Assembly (NCBI GenBank): GCA_019873645.1
Contig: JAIOAX010000047.1
Location: forward strand, 1 to 35,227
Direction of reading: 5' to 3'
Length of the DNA stretch: 35,227 nt
Source: Chloroflexota bacterium
GTDB taxonomy: Bacteria; Chloroflexota; Anaerolineae; B4-G1; SLSP01
Both the position numbers and the translations under genes were made by a program. The notes under the pieces were generated by a model that ran no database searches, had not been told where the DNA came from, and worked only from the letters and a program-made list of their open reading frames with translations. Below, piece after piece: positions 14,348 through 22,192 of this stretch. How positions within the stretch are numbered: the first letter of the stretch is position 1; each line of letters opens with the position of its first letter.

Positions 14348-15430
14348 ATGTCGAGAATTACCGTTCCCATTGGGCCGCAGCATCCGCTATTGAAGGAGCC
14401 GCTGGCGTTTACCTTGACGCTGGAAGGCGAGCACGTGATCGAGAGCGCGCTGCGACTTGGGTACGTGCATCGCGGCATTGAGCGGCTGTGCCAGGAGCGT
14501 ACCTACGTGCAAAACATTCATCTGCTTGAACGGGTGTGCGGCATCTGTTCACACATTCATACCACCACCTATTGCCAGGGCGTCGAAGGGTTGCTGGGGT
14601 TGGAGATTCCCCCGCGCGGCGCATATCTGCGCGCGCTGCTGTGTGAGCTGGAACGCATCCACAGCCATCTGTTGTGGCTTGGCGTGCAGGCGCGTAACAT
14701 CGGTTTCGACACAATCTTCATGTACGCCTGGCGCGACCGTGAAATCGCCCTCGACATTATGGAAGACCTCTCCGGCGGGCGCGTCTCCCATGCGGTCAAT
14801 GTCATCGGCGGCGTGCGCATTGATCTGACGCCGGAACACTGCGACGTCATTCTGGCACAGCTTGATACTTTGGAAAAGCAGATCGAGGCGTTGCTCGGCG
14901 TGGTGGAAAACGAACGCAGCTTTCAGGCGCGCACCCGCGACATCGGGCGGCTCACGACTGAACAGGCGCGACGCTATTGTGTTGTCGGCCCAGTGGCGCG
15001 CGCCTCGGGGATAGACATAGACCTGCGCCGTGATGCCCCTTATCCGCCGTACAACCGCCTGAAATTCCGGGTTCCCGTGCGCTACGAGGGCGACGCCTGG
15101 GCGCGCACGCTGGTGCGCATGCTGGAGACAGTAGAAAGCATTCACCTGTGCCGTGAAATCCTGACCACCCTGCCCGATGGGCCGACTGCCGTGCGCGCCA
15201 AACGCCGCGTCCCACCTGGCGAGGTCGTCAGCCGCACCGAAGCGCCGCGCGGCGAGGTCATCTACTACATCCGCAGCGACGGCAGTGACAGGCCCGCGCG
15301 GATCAAAATCCGCACCCCTACCCTCACCAACCTCATCATCCTGCCGGAGCAGCTCCAAAACATCTCCATGGCGGACGTGTCGGTGGTGCTTTCGGGGGTG
15401 GATTTGTGTATTGCGTGTGCGGACCGTTAA
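14348..15430 (+). CDS. group-4 [NiFe] hydrogenase large subunit (MbhL/NuoD-like) with intact Ni-Fe ligands
   Basis: A 360-residue catalytic subunit. The N-terminal L1 motif is ERVCGICSHIHTTTYCQ with Cys64 and Cys67, and the C-terminal L2 motif is DLCIACADR with Cys354 and Cys357. All four cysteines that hold Ni and Fe are therefore present, unlike NuoD, FpoD or Mbx-type relatives. It should catalyse 2H+ + 2e- to H2 or the reverse on the cytoplasmic side. The protein ends three residues after Cys357, so there is no long C-terminal extension requiring an endopeptidase. ATG 14348 follows GAAGGA; GTG 14336 is an alternative. No hyp maturation genes lie in the window. Confidence 0.93.
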   Translation: MSRITVPIGPQHPLLKEPLAFTLTLEGEHVIESALRLGYVHRGIERLCQERTYVQNIHLLERVCGICSHIHTTTYCQGVEGLLGLEIPPRGAYLRALLCELERIHSHLLWLGVQARNIGFDTIFMYAWRDREIALDIMEDLSGGRVSHAVNVIGGVRIDLTPEHCDVILAQLDTLEKQIEALLGVVENERSFQARTRDIGRLTTEQARRYCVVGPVARASGIDIDLRRDAPYPPYNRLKFRVPVRYEGDAWARTLVRMLETVESIHLCREILTTLPDGPTAVRAKRRVPPGEVVSRTEAPRGEVIYYIRSDGSDRPARIKIRTPTLTNLIILPEQLQNISMADVSVVLSGVDLCIACADR

Positions 15431-15480
15431 TGAGGCAAGAAGCAAGAGGCAAGATTTTCCTGCATCCTGCATCTTGCTTC
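15431..15480. repeat. GCAAGA-iterated repeat with hairpin
   Basis: GAGGCAAGAAGCAAGAGGC and related words start one base after the MbhL-like stop. GAAGCAAGA (15439-15447) pairs with TCTTGCTTC (15472-15480). It fills the gap before the NuoH-like gene. Confidence 0.6.
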
Positions 15481-15484
15481 GTGA

Positions 15485-16414
15485 ATGGAATTGAAAATGT
15501 TGCTTAAACTATTAGTCTTTCCCGGATTCCTGTTTCTATTCCTGTGCGCCCTGTTTTTCGACTGGGTGGATCGGCGGATCATTGCGCGGTTCCAGGGACG
15601 GGTTGGGCCGCCCTGGTATCAGCCGCTGGCCGATCTGCTTAAGCTCCTGGCGAAAGAAGACATCTTACCGACCGGGGTGCGCCGCTTGACCGCCGCCGTG
15701 CTGCCGATGGTCTCGCTGGCGGCGGTGCTGACCGCGGGCGTCTATGTGCCCGTCGCCAATATCTCTATCGCATCTTTCGAGGGCGATCTGATCGTGGTGT
15801 TGTTCCTGCTCAGCATTCCGGCGCTGGCTTATTTCCTCGCCGGATGGATTTCGCCGGGGGTGTACAGCGTCCTCGGCGGCAGCCGGGCGTTGTTGCAGTA
15901 CTTCTCCTACGAGGTCCCCTTTTTGATGGCACTGGCCGGGCCGGCCATTCTCAGCGGCTCGTGGTGTATCATGGAAATCGTGGCCTATCAGGCGCAGACC
16001 ATCTGGAGCGCGTGGATGCTGCCCCTGGGATTCCTTTTGGCGCTTATTGGCCTTATCGGCAAGCTCAAACGCGACCCGTTGGACATCCCCAAGGCCAAAT
16101 CGGAAGTTGTCGCCGGTTCGCTCACCGAGTTCAGCGGGCGCAAACTGGCGTTGTGGCACTTGACAATGAACATCCAGACGGTGGTGGGCATCTTCCTGCT
16201 GGTCAATCTGTTCTTCGGCCAGAGCAGCATTATCGGGGTGCTTCCCACCTTTTTGAGCTTTGGGTTGAAGGCATTGGGCATCCTGCTGCTGCTCGCGGCG
16301 GCCAGCGCCCTCTATGCCCGGCTGCGCATTGACCAACTGGCGACGCTCGGCTGGCGTGTGCTGGCACCTTTGGCCCTGTTGCAAATTCTCGCTGCTACGT
16401 GGATTGGAGGATAA
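15485..16414 (+). CDS. NuoH-like (MbhM) membrane anchor subunit
   Basis: 309 residues and about eight helices. Typical motifs are RRIIARFQGRVGPPWYQP near residue 31, the GGSRALLQYFSYEVPF loop, and DIPKAKSEVVAGSLTEFSG, the loop with conserved acidic residues that couples the catalytic site to ion flow. It anchors the hydrogenase arm and probably transmits the redox energy to the antiporters. ATG 15485 is used; an in-frame ATG 15497 is possible and neither has a clear ribosome binding site, as the region before is repeat DNA. Confidence 0.92.
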   Translation: MELKMLLKLLVFPGFLFLFLCALFFDWVDRRIIARFQGRVGPPWYQPLADLLKLLAKEDILPTGVRRLTAAVLPMVSLAAVLTAGVYVPVANISIASFEGDLIVVLFLLSIPALAYFLAGWISPGVYSVLGGSRALLQYFSYEVPFLMALAGPAILSGSWCIMEIVAYQAQTIWSAWMLPLGFLLALIGLIGKLKRDPLDIPKAKSEVVAGSLTEFSGRKLALWHLTMNIQTVVGIFLLVNLFFGQSSIIGVLPTFLSFGLKALGILLLLAAASALYARLRIDQLATLGWRVLAPLALLQILAATWIGG

Positions 16415-16417
16415 ACC

Positions 16418-16804
16418 ATGGCCTCCTGGTTGCGCTCGCTGGCATATTTACTCCCGCAGATCTGGCGCGCCCTCAAACAGGGGCCTCGCACGGTCAAATA
16501 CCCCTTTGGCCCCGCCGAACTGCCCGAAGGCTATCGCGGACGGGTTATGGCGCGCGCAGAAAACTGCCGGGGATGCAGCATGTGCGTGCGCGATTGCCCG
16601 GCCTTTGCCCTGGAATTGGAACGTGAGGGACGCGACGCCTATCGGCTGATTTATCACCCGGAACGTTGCGCCTATTGCGGCCAGTGTGAATTGAGCTGTA
16701 ATTTTGATGCCATTTTCCTGAGCAACGAGTTCGTCCCCGGCGCGCCGGGGCGCGACAAGTTGCGCGTGGTGTTGGTGGATAGACGACCGGATACTTCAAC
16801 ATAA
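16418..16804 (+). CDS. NuoI-like (MbhN) 2x[4Fe-4S] ferredoxin subunit
   Basis: A 128-residue protein with two cluster motifs: Cys50-x2-Cys53-x2-Cys56-x3-Cys60-Pro and Cys84-x2-Cys87-x2-Cys90-x3-Cys94, where the usual Pro after the last Cys is Asn (SCNFDAI). It brings electrons, probably from a soluble ferredoxin, to the small subunit. ATG 16418 lies 3 bp after the NuoH-like stop with GGAGG just upstream. This is the last gene of the operon; no NuoE, F or G subunits follow, so NADH is unlikely to be the direct donor. Confidence 0.93.
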   Translation: MASWLRSLAYLLPQIWRALKQGPRTVKYPFGPAELPEGYRGRVMARAENCRGCSMCVRDCPAFALELEREGRDAYRLIYHPERCAYCGQCELSCNFDAIFLSNEFVPGAPGRDKLRVVLVDRRPDTST

Positions 16805-16816
16805 CCTGGAGCCTCT

Positions 16817-17024
16817 ATGTCAGAATCAACAAAAAAATTACACTGGTGTTTGCATCCCAGACCCGCGCAGCGCAGATCACGGCAACGATTGACGCGCTGG
16901 AAAGCGCCCGCACATCCTGGTGGCGATTGCGCTGCGCGGTGTCCTGGCAGCATGTGAGGTCCGCTACTGGCGAACCACCCTGTTAGCCGAAAGCCACTGT
17001 GGATTGAAGTATTCCGCTTTCTGA
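16817..17024 (+). pseudogene. short frameshifted gene remnant
   Basis: GGAG at 16808 precedes ATG 16817, which opens MSESTKK and then meets a run of seven A. In the reading frame of the ATG, translation stops after 46 codons with a composition unlike a protein. One frame over it continues ITLVFASQTRAAQITATIDA, and later a third frame gives LVAIALRGVLAACEVRYW up to TGA 17022-17024. This pattern suggests a small gene broken by two frameshifts, or, less likely, slippage on the A7 run. The family is not recognised. Confidence 0.35.
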
Positions 17025-17032
17025 TATAAAAT
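17004..17032 (+). promoter_or_regulatory. promoter of the SH3-domain gene
   Basis: TTGAAG (17004-17009), 17 bp, TAAAAT (17027-17032). It lies 70 bp before the SH3 gene start and after the hydrogenase operon end. Confidence 0.5.
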
Positions 17033-17101
17033 TGTATGAAGACAGATGCCTGTGAAGGGAAATTCCATTGAACGTCCGACAGGTTGCGAGGAGGTGGCGC
17101 A

Positions 17102-17593
17102 ATGGATGGAAACTGGTTTGTCCAGCGCAATCAAAAACGCGACATCTGGCTGATTGTGGGTTGGCTGTTGATCGTGGGGTTGGGAGTTGGCTTGATCTGG
17201 TACAGCTTCAGACCGGAGCCGGGGCGGACGCCTTCCGGGCCAGGGACGCCGGTGCCCGCGACCACAGCCGCGCCCGTGCGCCCTACCGCGACGCTGGTGC
17301 CGCTTCCCAAACCGACCAACACCCTGCCGCCGACGGATACGCCTGTGCCCACGGCGACGCCCATTCCGCCAACGCCTACGCCGTACATCATCGCCGGAAC
17401 CGATGGGGTCAACGTCCGTTCCGGGCCGGCCACGACTTACGAACGCCTGGGGTATCTTGACCCTGGAACGCAGGCGCCGCTCATCGGACGCGAGGGAGAT
17501 TGGTGGCAGATCACCTATAACAACGCGCCGGCCTGGGTCTACGGCCCCCTGGTCACGCCGTATAACATTGAGACGGTTACACCTGCACCGTAG
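17102..17593 (+). CDS. membrane-anchored bacterial SH3 domain protein
   Basis: 163 residues. A short cytoplasmic N-terminus leads to one helix (IWLIVGWLLIVGLGVGLIWY, residues about 16-35), then a long Thr/Pro-rich linker with PTATPIPPTPTP, then an SH3b domain at about 100-157 (DGVNVRSGPATTYERLG, GREGDWWQITYNN, AWVYGPLV). Such domains bind cell-wall peptides; the linker style is common in Chloroflexota surface proteins. ATG 17102 has GGAGG 8 nt upstream. The stop codon TAG is part of the first unit of the downstream repeat array (CCG-TAG). Confidence 0.85.
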   Translation: MDGNWFVQRNQKRDIWLIVGWLLIVGLGVGLIWYSFRPEPGRTPSGPGTPVPATTAAPVRPTATLVPLPKPTNTLPPTDTPVPTATPIPPTPTPYIIAGTDGVNVRSGPATTYERLGYLDPGTQAPLIGREGDWWQITYNNAPAWVYGPLVTPYNIETVTPAP

Positions 17594-18299
17594 CGCAAGC
17601 TGTTAGCTTGCGAACCGTAGCGCAAGCTGTTAGCTTGCAAGCCGTAGCGCAAGCTGTTAGCTTGCGAACCGTAGCGCAAGCTGTTAGCTTGCGACAAAGA
17701 CAAACTGACAGTTTGTCCCACGATATTGTATCTTGCGAACCGTAGCGCAAGCTGTTAGCTTGCGAACCGTAGCGCAAGCTGTTAGCTTGCGAACCGTAGC
17801 GCAAGCTGTTAGCTTGCGACAAAGACAAACTGACAGTTTGTCCCACGATATTGTATCTTGCGAACCGTAGCGCAAGCTGTTAGCTTGCAAACCGTAGCGC
17901 AAGCTGTTAGCTTGCGACAAAGACAAACTGACAGTTTGTCCCACGATATTGTATCTTGCGAACCGTAGCGCAAGCTGTTAGCTTGCGAACCGTAGCGCAA
18001 GCTGTTAGCTTGCGAACCGTAGCGCAAGCTGTTAGCTTGCGACAAAGACAAACTGACAGTTTGTCCCACGATATTGTATCTTGCGAACCGTAGCGCAAGC
18101 TGTTAGCTTGCGAACCGTAGCGCAAGCTGTTAGCTTGCGAACCGTAGCGCAAGCTGTTAGCTTGCGACAAAGACAAACTGACAGTTTGTCCCACGATATT
18201 GTATCTTGCGAACCGTAGCGCAAGCTGTTAGCTTGCGAACCGTAGCGCAAGTTGTTAGCTTGCAACAAAGACAAACTGACAGTTTGTCCTACAATATTG
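17588..18299. repeat. composite array of GTAG-headed hairpin repeats (REP/BIME-like)
   Basis: Two unit types alternate. Unit A (27 bp, 17 copies) has GTAG followed by a hairpin with arms CGCAAGCT/AGCTTGCG and loop GTT. Unit B (44 bp, 6 copies) has a hairpin with arms GACAAACT/AGTTTGTC and loop GAC. Read on the other strand, unit B is GTGG (GTAG in the last copy) plus the same 8-3-8 architecture. The order is A4-B, A3-B, A2-B, A3-B, A3-B, A2-B', with spacings of 125 or 98 bp between B units. Most copies are identical, showing recent amplification or homogenisation. The array runs from the stop of the SH3 gene to 25 bp before the glycosidase gene. Confidence 0.95.
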
Positions 18300-18324
18300 A
18301 CATCTATTATCATAAGGAGAACCT

Positions 18325-20325
18325 ATGAATTCGCATTTCATCTTCACCCCCCCACAACTGCTTGGTACCTGTCATGTCGAAGACACTCCGGCCCCGCTTG
18401 ACGGCGCGACGCTCTATGTGGCACAGGCCACCGGCGATGGATTGCTTTATGTCTTCCCCAGGGGAGCGTTGGCCGAGGCGCGTTACCTCACCGCCGACAC
18501 CTTGCTTGAGGGTCAGCATCTTGCTGTCTTTGCGCTGCACCTGCAAGAAGGCGAAGCCGGCCCGACATTCGTGTTGACCTACGGGCTGATCACCGAATGT
18601 GCGGCGCGACTGCGCGTGCCGTTGGAAGCGGTCAATCAGAACCGCTGGCGTTACCCCCGTGAAGGCGCATGGCTCAAACCGCTGTGTGGCGGGCAGCGCG
18701 TGGATTTGCGCAAAGTGGATCGGATGCGGCTGGTGGTGCTGCGCAAAGGCCCTCAACCGGTGCGCTTCTGCCTCACGCCGATCACGGCCACAGTCGAAGA
18801 ACCGCCTAAACTGGAAACGTTGACGCTTCCCAAAGGCAAGTTGCTGGATGAATTGGGCCAGAGTACCCTGCACGAATGGCCGACGAAAAGCCGCGGCCCC
18901 GAAGAAGTGACGGAGCTTTTGCATGCCCAACTGGCTGCTGCGCCGGAACAACAACTGCCGCAGGGTTTTTCCCGTTGGGGCGGCTGGCTGGGCAAGCGTT
19001 TCGCCGCTACGGGCTTTTTCCGCACCCAACGTGATGCAAATCGCTGGTGGCTGGTGGACCCCGATGGCTACGCTTTCTGGTCTTCGGGGCTGGATTGCGT
19101 GGTTTTCGGCATTGACACGGCATACGAAGGGCTGGAAACCGCGCTCACGTGGCTGCCCGATGCAACCGGCCCTTATGCGCAGGCCCACCACGAACGCGGC
19201 GAAGTGCGCGCTTTCGACTATCTCAAGGCCAATTTCATCCGCGCCTTTGGGCCGGAAGCAGCCTATGACAAATGGGGCATTATCACGCTGGGACTGCTGC
19301 GGCAGTTTGGCTTCAACACCATCGCCAACTGGTCGGATTGGCGACTGGCGAGCGCGGCGCAAGTCCCCTACGTGCGTCCATTGGACACCCGCACGCTGGA
19401 TGTTCCCATGGTCTACCGCGACTTTCCTGACGTTTTCCATCCCGACTTTGAGCGCGCGAAGGCCGCGTTCGCCGAACAATTGTGCGAAACCCGCGACGAT
19501 CCGGCTTTCATCGGCTATTTTCTGATGAATGAGCCGAACTGGGGCTTTGCCCAGGAGACGCCCGCGGCCGGCATGCTCTTCAATACCCCCAAATGTTACA
19601 CCCGCCAGGCGCTCAGCATCTTCCTGCGCGGACGTTACGGCGACGAAGAACGTCTTTCCTACGCCTGGGAAACCGGCGTTACGTTCGCAGCGCTGGCCGA
19701 AGGCGCATGGAATGTCCCGTTGAACAAGAACGCCCAGGCCGACCTGGCCGACTTCAGCGCAATTATGGTGGAGCGTTACTTCGGCGGCCTGAGCGCCGCA
19801 TGCCGTGAGGTGGACCCCAACCATCTCAACCTGGGCATCCGCTACTACACCGTTCCGCCTGCATGGGCCATCAGGGGGATGCGCAGCTTCGATGTTTTCA
19901 GCATGAACTGCTATCGGGCGCGCGTGCCGGCCGAAGAGATGGCGAAAATCAGCGCACTGCTCGATTTGCCCGTTATGATCGGCGAGTGGCACTTTGGTGC
20001 GCTGGATGTGGGACTGCCGGCCAGCGGCATCGGCCATGTACCGACGCAGGCCGACCGGGGCAAGGCGTTCCGCGTGTATCTGGAAGACGCGGCAGCCAAA
20101 CCCTGGTGTGTGGGTGTCCACTACTTCACGTTGTATGACCAATCGGCTTTGGGACGATTCGATGGCGAAAACTATAACATCGGCTTCCTCGATACCTGCA
20201 ATCGTCCTTACACCCCACTTGCGGAGGCCGCGCGTCTCAGCCATGAGCGGCTCTATCAGGTGGCGACGGGGACATTGGCTCCTTATGACGATGCGCCGGA
20301 ATATCTGCCGTTGTTATTTATGTGA
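18325..20325 (+). CDS. GH-A clan glycoside hydrolase, beta-agarase (GH50)-like
   Basis: A 666-residue protein. The C-terminal two thirds form a (beta/alpha)8 hydrolase: WWLVDPDGYAFWSSGLDCV starts the barrel (about residue 235), GYFLMNEPNWGF carries the probable acid/base Glu403, and VMIGEWHFGALD the probable nucleophile Glu554. VDPDG-x-x-F and GEWHFG resemble GH50-type beta-agarases; other GH-A families are possible. The N-terminal 200 residues look like a beta-rich accessory domain. There is no signal peptide, so it would act inside the cell, perhaps on oligosaccharides. ATG 18325 follows AAGGAG. No transporter or other sugar gene is adjacent. Confidence 0.75.
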   Translation: MNSHFIFTPPQLLGTCHVEDTPAPLDGATLYVAQATGDGLLYVFPRGALAEARYLTADTLLEGQHLAVFALHLQEGEAGPTFVLTYGLITECAARLRVPLEAVNQNRWRYPREGAWLKPLCGGQRVDLRKVDRMRLVVLRKGPQPVRFCLTPITATVEEPPKLETLTLPKGKLLDELGQSTLHEWPTKSRGPEEVTELLHAQLAAAPEQQLPQGFSRWGGWLGKRFAATGFFRTQRDANRWWLVDPDGYAFWSSGLDCVVFGIDTAYEGLETALTWLPDATGPYAQAHHERGEVRAFDYLKANFIRAFGPEAAYDKWGIITLGLLRQFGFNTIANWSDWRLASAAQVPYVRPLDTRTLDVPMVYRDFPDVFHPDFERAKAAFAEQLCETRDDPAFIGYFLMNEPNWGFAQETPAAGMLFNTPKCYTRQALSIFLRGRYGDEERLSYAWETGVTFAALAEGAWNVPLNKNAQADLADFSAIMVERYFGGLSAACREVDPNHLNLGIRYYTVPPAWAIRGMRSFDVFSMNCYRARVPAEEMAKISALLDLPVMIGEWHFGALDVGLPASGIGHVPTQADRGKAFRVYLEDAAAKPWCVGVHYFTLYDQSALGRFDGENYNIGFLDTCNRPYTPLAEAARLSHERLYQVATGTLAPYDDAPEYLPLLFM

Positions 20326-20459
20326 AAGCATTTTAACACGATTGAAACGCATTTTCACACATTACAGTATTGACAAATTCGCGGCATTGCGAGAAAATAT
20401 AATTGCTGTTAGCCCAAATGTGTTCAGTGTGTTTTCCCTAACGATTAAGGAGGCGTTCC

Positions 20460-20918
20460 ATGGGTAGAAAACTGTCTGTGTTGCTGCTTGTTCTGGGGTT
20501 GCTGCTGCTTTCCAGCGCGCCGGCGTATGCTCAACCGGCTGCGGGTGGAATCATCATCACCCACGTTGTCAAACCGGGCGAGACGATCTATTGCATCGCG
20601 CGCGCGTATGGCGTCAACCCGAATGCGATTATCAGGGCCAATGCAGTTCTGTATCCGAACTGGATTTACCCCGGTCAAAAGCTCGACATTCCCAATGAGC
20701 CAGCCTTGCTGCCGCCTGGGCCTGTTTGCGCGCGCCAGGATGTCCCCGCGCCGCAGCCGTGCACATGTGCAAAATACCATACGATCGTCACCGGCGACAA
20801 TCTCTACCGCATTTCGCTCAAGTATGGTGTAAGTATGTGGCGTATCGCCGAGTGTAACCGCATCCAGAACCTGAACTACATTCGCGTCGCCGATGTGCTG
20901 TGTATCCCTAATCCGTGA
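20460..20918 (+). CDS. secreted protein with two LysM domains
   Basis: 152 residues. A signal peptide (MGRKLSVLLLVLGLLLLSS...AYA) ends near residue 25. LysM 1 (HVVKPGETIYCIARAYGVN...YPGQKLDIP) spans about 35-79 and LysM 2 (YHTIVTGDNLYRISLKYGVS...VLCIP) about 106-150. Several Cys, one pair per LysM, may form disulfides. The linker is Pro-rich. It likely binds peptidoglycan or related glycans outside the cell. ATG 20460 follows AAGGAGG. Upstream there is TTGACA (20370-20375) and TATAAT (20398-20403), but the 22-bp spacer is too long for a normal promoter. Confidence 0.88.
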   Translation: MGRKLSVLLLVLGLLLLSSAPAYAQPAAGGIIITHVVKPGETIYCIARAYGVNPNAIIRANAVLYPNWIYPGQKLDIPNEPALLPPGPVCARQDVPAPQPCTCAKYHTIVTGDNLYRISLKYGVSMWRIAECNRIQNLNYIRVADVLCIPNP

Positions 20919-20932
20919 TTTCCCCCTGGGGT

Positions 20933-20968
20933 CAGGTGCAACGCGCTGCCTGAAGCGCGTTGCACCTG
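20933..20968. terminator. 14-bp perfect hairpin after the LysM gene
   Basis: The stem CAGGTGCAACGCGC / GCGCGTTGCACCTG has an 8-nt loop, 14 bp after the LysM stop. It is followed by GTCTCTTT, a weak T-tract. It may be a terminator or another palindromic repeat; the CTG centre resembles the other families. Confidence 0.5.
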
Positions 20969-21022
20969 GTCTCTTTACATCTACTGCCTGACAAGCATTT
21001 CGGCGTTTGGCTGTTTAATTCC

Positions 21023-22060
21023 ATGAATCTGTATGCATTGGATTTCGCGGCGCTCGAGGCGTTGTTTGCCGCGTGGGGTGTTGCGCCGATCCATGCCCAG
21101 ACGGTGTGGAAGTGGCTTTACCGTCAGACGCCGCTTGATTTCACTTCCCTGCCTGATACGTTACCCCGGCACCTGCAAGTGCGCCTAGCTGCCGAGACGA
21201 CTTTGTCGCTGCCGGACGTGGTAGCGTCGCAGGTTTCCGCCGATGGTATGACGCGCAAGGACCTGCTGCAACTGGCGGATGGGCAGCGTGTCGAAGTCGT
21301 CATCATGCGCTATCGCCACCGGCACAGTGCCTGCATTTCCACCCAGGTCGGCTGCGCCTGCGACTGCCGCTTCTGCGCCACCGGGCAGATGGGCTTTGTG
21401 CGCCACCTGACCGCCGCCGAAATCGTCGCCCAGGTCATCCACGCGCAGCGGACGTTGAGGGCGGGCGGCCAATCGCTCACCAACTTTGTGTTGATGGGGA
21501 TGGGCGAGCCGTTGCTCAACTATGAGCATACGCTCGATGCCCTCCGGCGCCTGTGCGACCCGCGCGGGATGGGGTTTGTCGAACGGCGTATCACGTTGAG
21601 CACGGTGGGCATTGTCCCCGGCATTTTGCGGCTGGCCGAAGAACCGCTGCGCATCAGTCTGGCCGTCTCGCTCCACACCGCCACCGACGCCCTCCGCGAT
21701 ACACTTATGCCCATCAACCGGCGCTATCCTCTGGATGAACTGTGCCGCGCGCTCAGAACCTACACTGCTATCACGCAACGCCGCGTGATGCTGGAATGGG
21801 TGCTGATTGACGGCGTCAACGCCACGCGCGAGCAGGCTGAAGCCCTGGTCGCCCATTTTGCCGACATCCCCGTCCATGTCAACCTGATTCAATTGAACCC
21901 CACGCCGGAATATGCCGGGCAGCCCGCTTCACCGGAGGCTGTAGAGGCCTTCATTGCCGTTCTGGAGCACGCCGGCATCCCCCACACCATGCGTCAACGT
22001 CGCGGCGCGCCGATTGCGGCCGCGTGCGGGCAATTGCGCCGCCGCTTCCCTGAAAATTAA
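21023..22060 (+). CDS. rlmN: 23S rRNA (adenine2503-C2)-methyltransferase RlmN
   Basis: A 345-residue radical-SAM enzyme that methylates A2503 of 23S rRNA (and A37 of some tRNAs in E. coli). The cluster motif is CACDCRFC (C-x3-C-x2-C) at about residues 112-119. LMGMGEPLLNY binds SAM, ITLSTVGIVPGI and ISLAVSLHTA follow in the usual order, and the C-terminal AAACGQL holds the methyl-carrier Cys. Length fits the family. ATG 21023 gives the usual start; there is no strong ribosome binding site. Its TAA stop begins a CCACGAATT repeat. Confidence 0.95.
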   Translation: MNLYALDFAALEALFAAWGVAPIHAQTVWKWLYRQTPLDFTSLPDTLPRHLQVRLAAETTLSLPDVVASQVSADGMTRKDLLQLADGQRVEVVIMRYRHRHSACISTQVGCACDCRFCATGQMGFVRHLTAAEIVAQVIHAQRTLRAGGQSLTNFVLMGMGEPLLNYEHTLDALRRLCDPRGMGFVERRITLSTVGIVPGILRLAEEPLRISLAVSLHTATDALRDTLMPINRRYPLDELCRALRTYTAITQRRVMLEWVLIDGVNATREQAEALVAHFADIPVHVNLIQLNPTPEYAGQPASPEAVEAFIAVLEHAGIPHTMRQRRGAPIAAACGQLRRRFPEN

Positions 22061-22150
22061 CCACGAATTGACACGAATCTCCACGCATAAAGTTGGATGA
22101 CCACCTCGACCAGTTAAAGGCACCACAGAGAATCGTTGAATTTCTCTGTG
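22061..22150. repeat. ACCACGAATT / CACAGAGAA repeat region
   Basis: CCACGAATTGACACGAATCT iterations directly after the rlmN stop, then a hairpin CACAGAGAA (22124-22132) / TTCTCTGTG (22142-22150). The CACAGAG word reappears at 26813-26925. Confidence 0.5.
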
Positions 22151-22192
22151 AGCTCGTGTTCTTTGGAGTGCAAAACAAACGGAGCATAAGCT

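Noticed and set aside
14348..15430. NADH-quinone oxidoreductase subunit D proper
   Set aside because: Both Ni-Fe CxxC motifs are intact and no NuoE/F/G genes are present, so a hydrogenase is the better reading.
17588..18299. CRISPR array
   Set aside because: Units are 27 bp and regularly spaced, but they abut directly with no unique spacers, each is itself a hairpin, and no cas gene is near.
17539..18313. Overlapping minus-strand frames encoding repeated QANSLRYGS peptides in the repeat array
   Set aside because: All are translations of the DNA repeat in successive frames, without a ribosome binding site; the unit length of 27 bp keeps frames open by chance.
18310..20244. A 644-codon open frame on the minus strand opposite the glycosidase
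   Set aside because: It mirrors the codon bias of the plus-strand gene, has no recognisable motif, and its putative start has no ribosome binding site.
20370..20403. Promoter TTGACA ... TATAAT before the LysM gene
   Set aside because: The boxes are perfect but 22 bp apart, beyond the normal range, so it is noted only in the gene entry.
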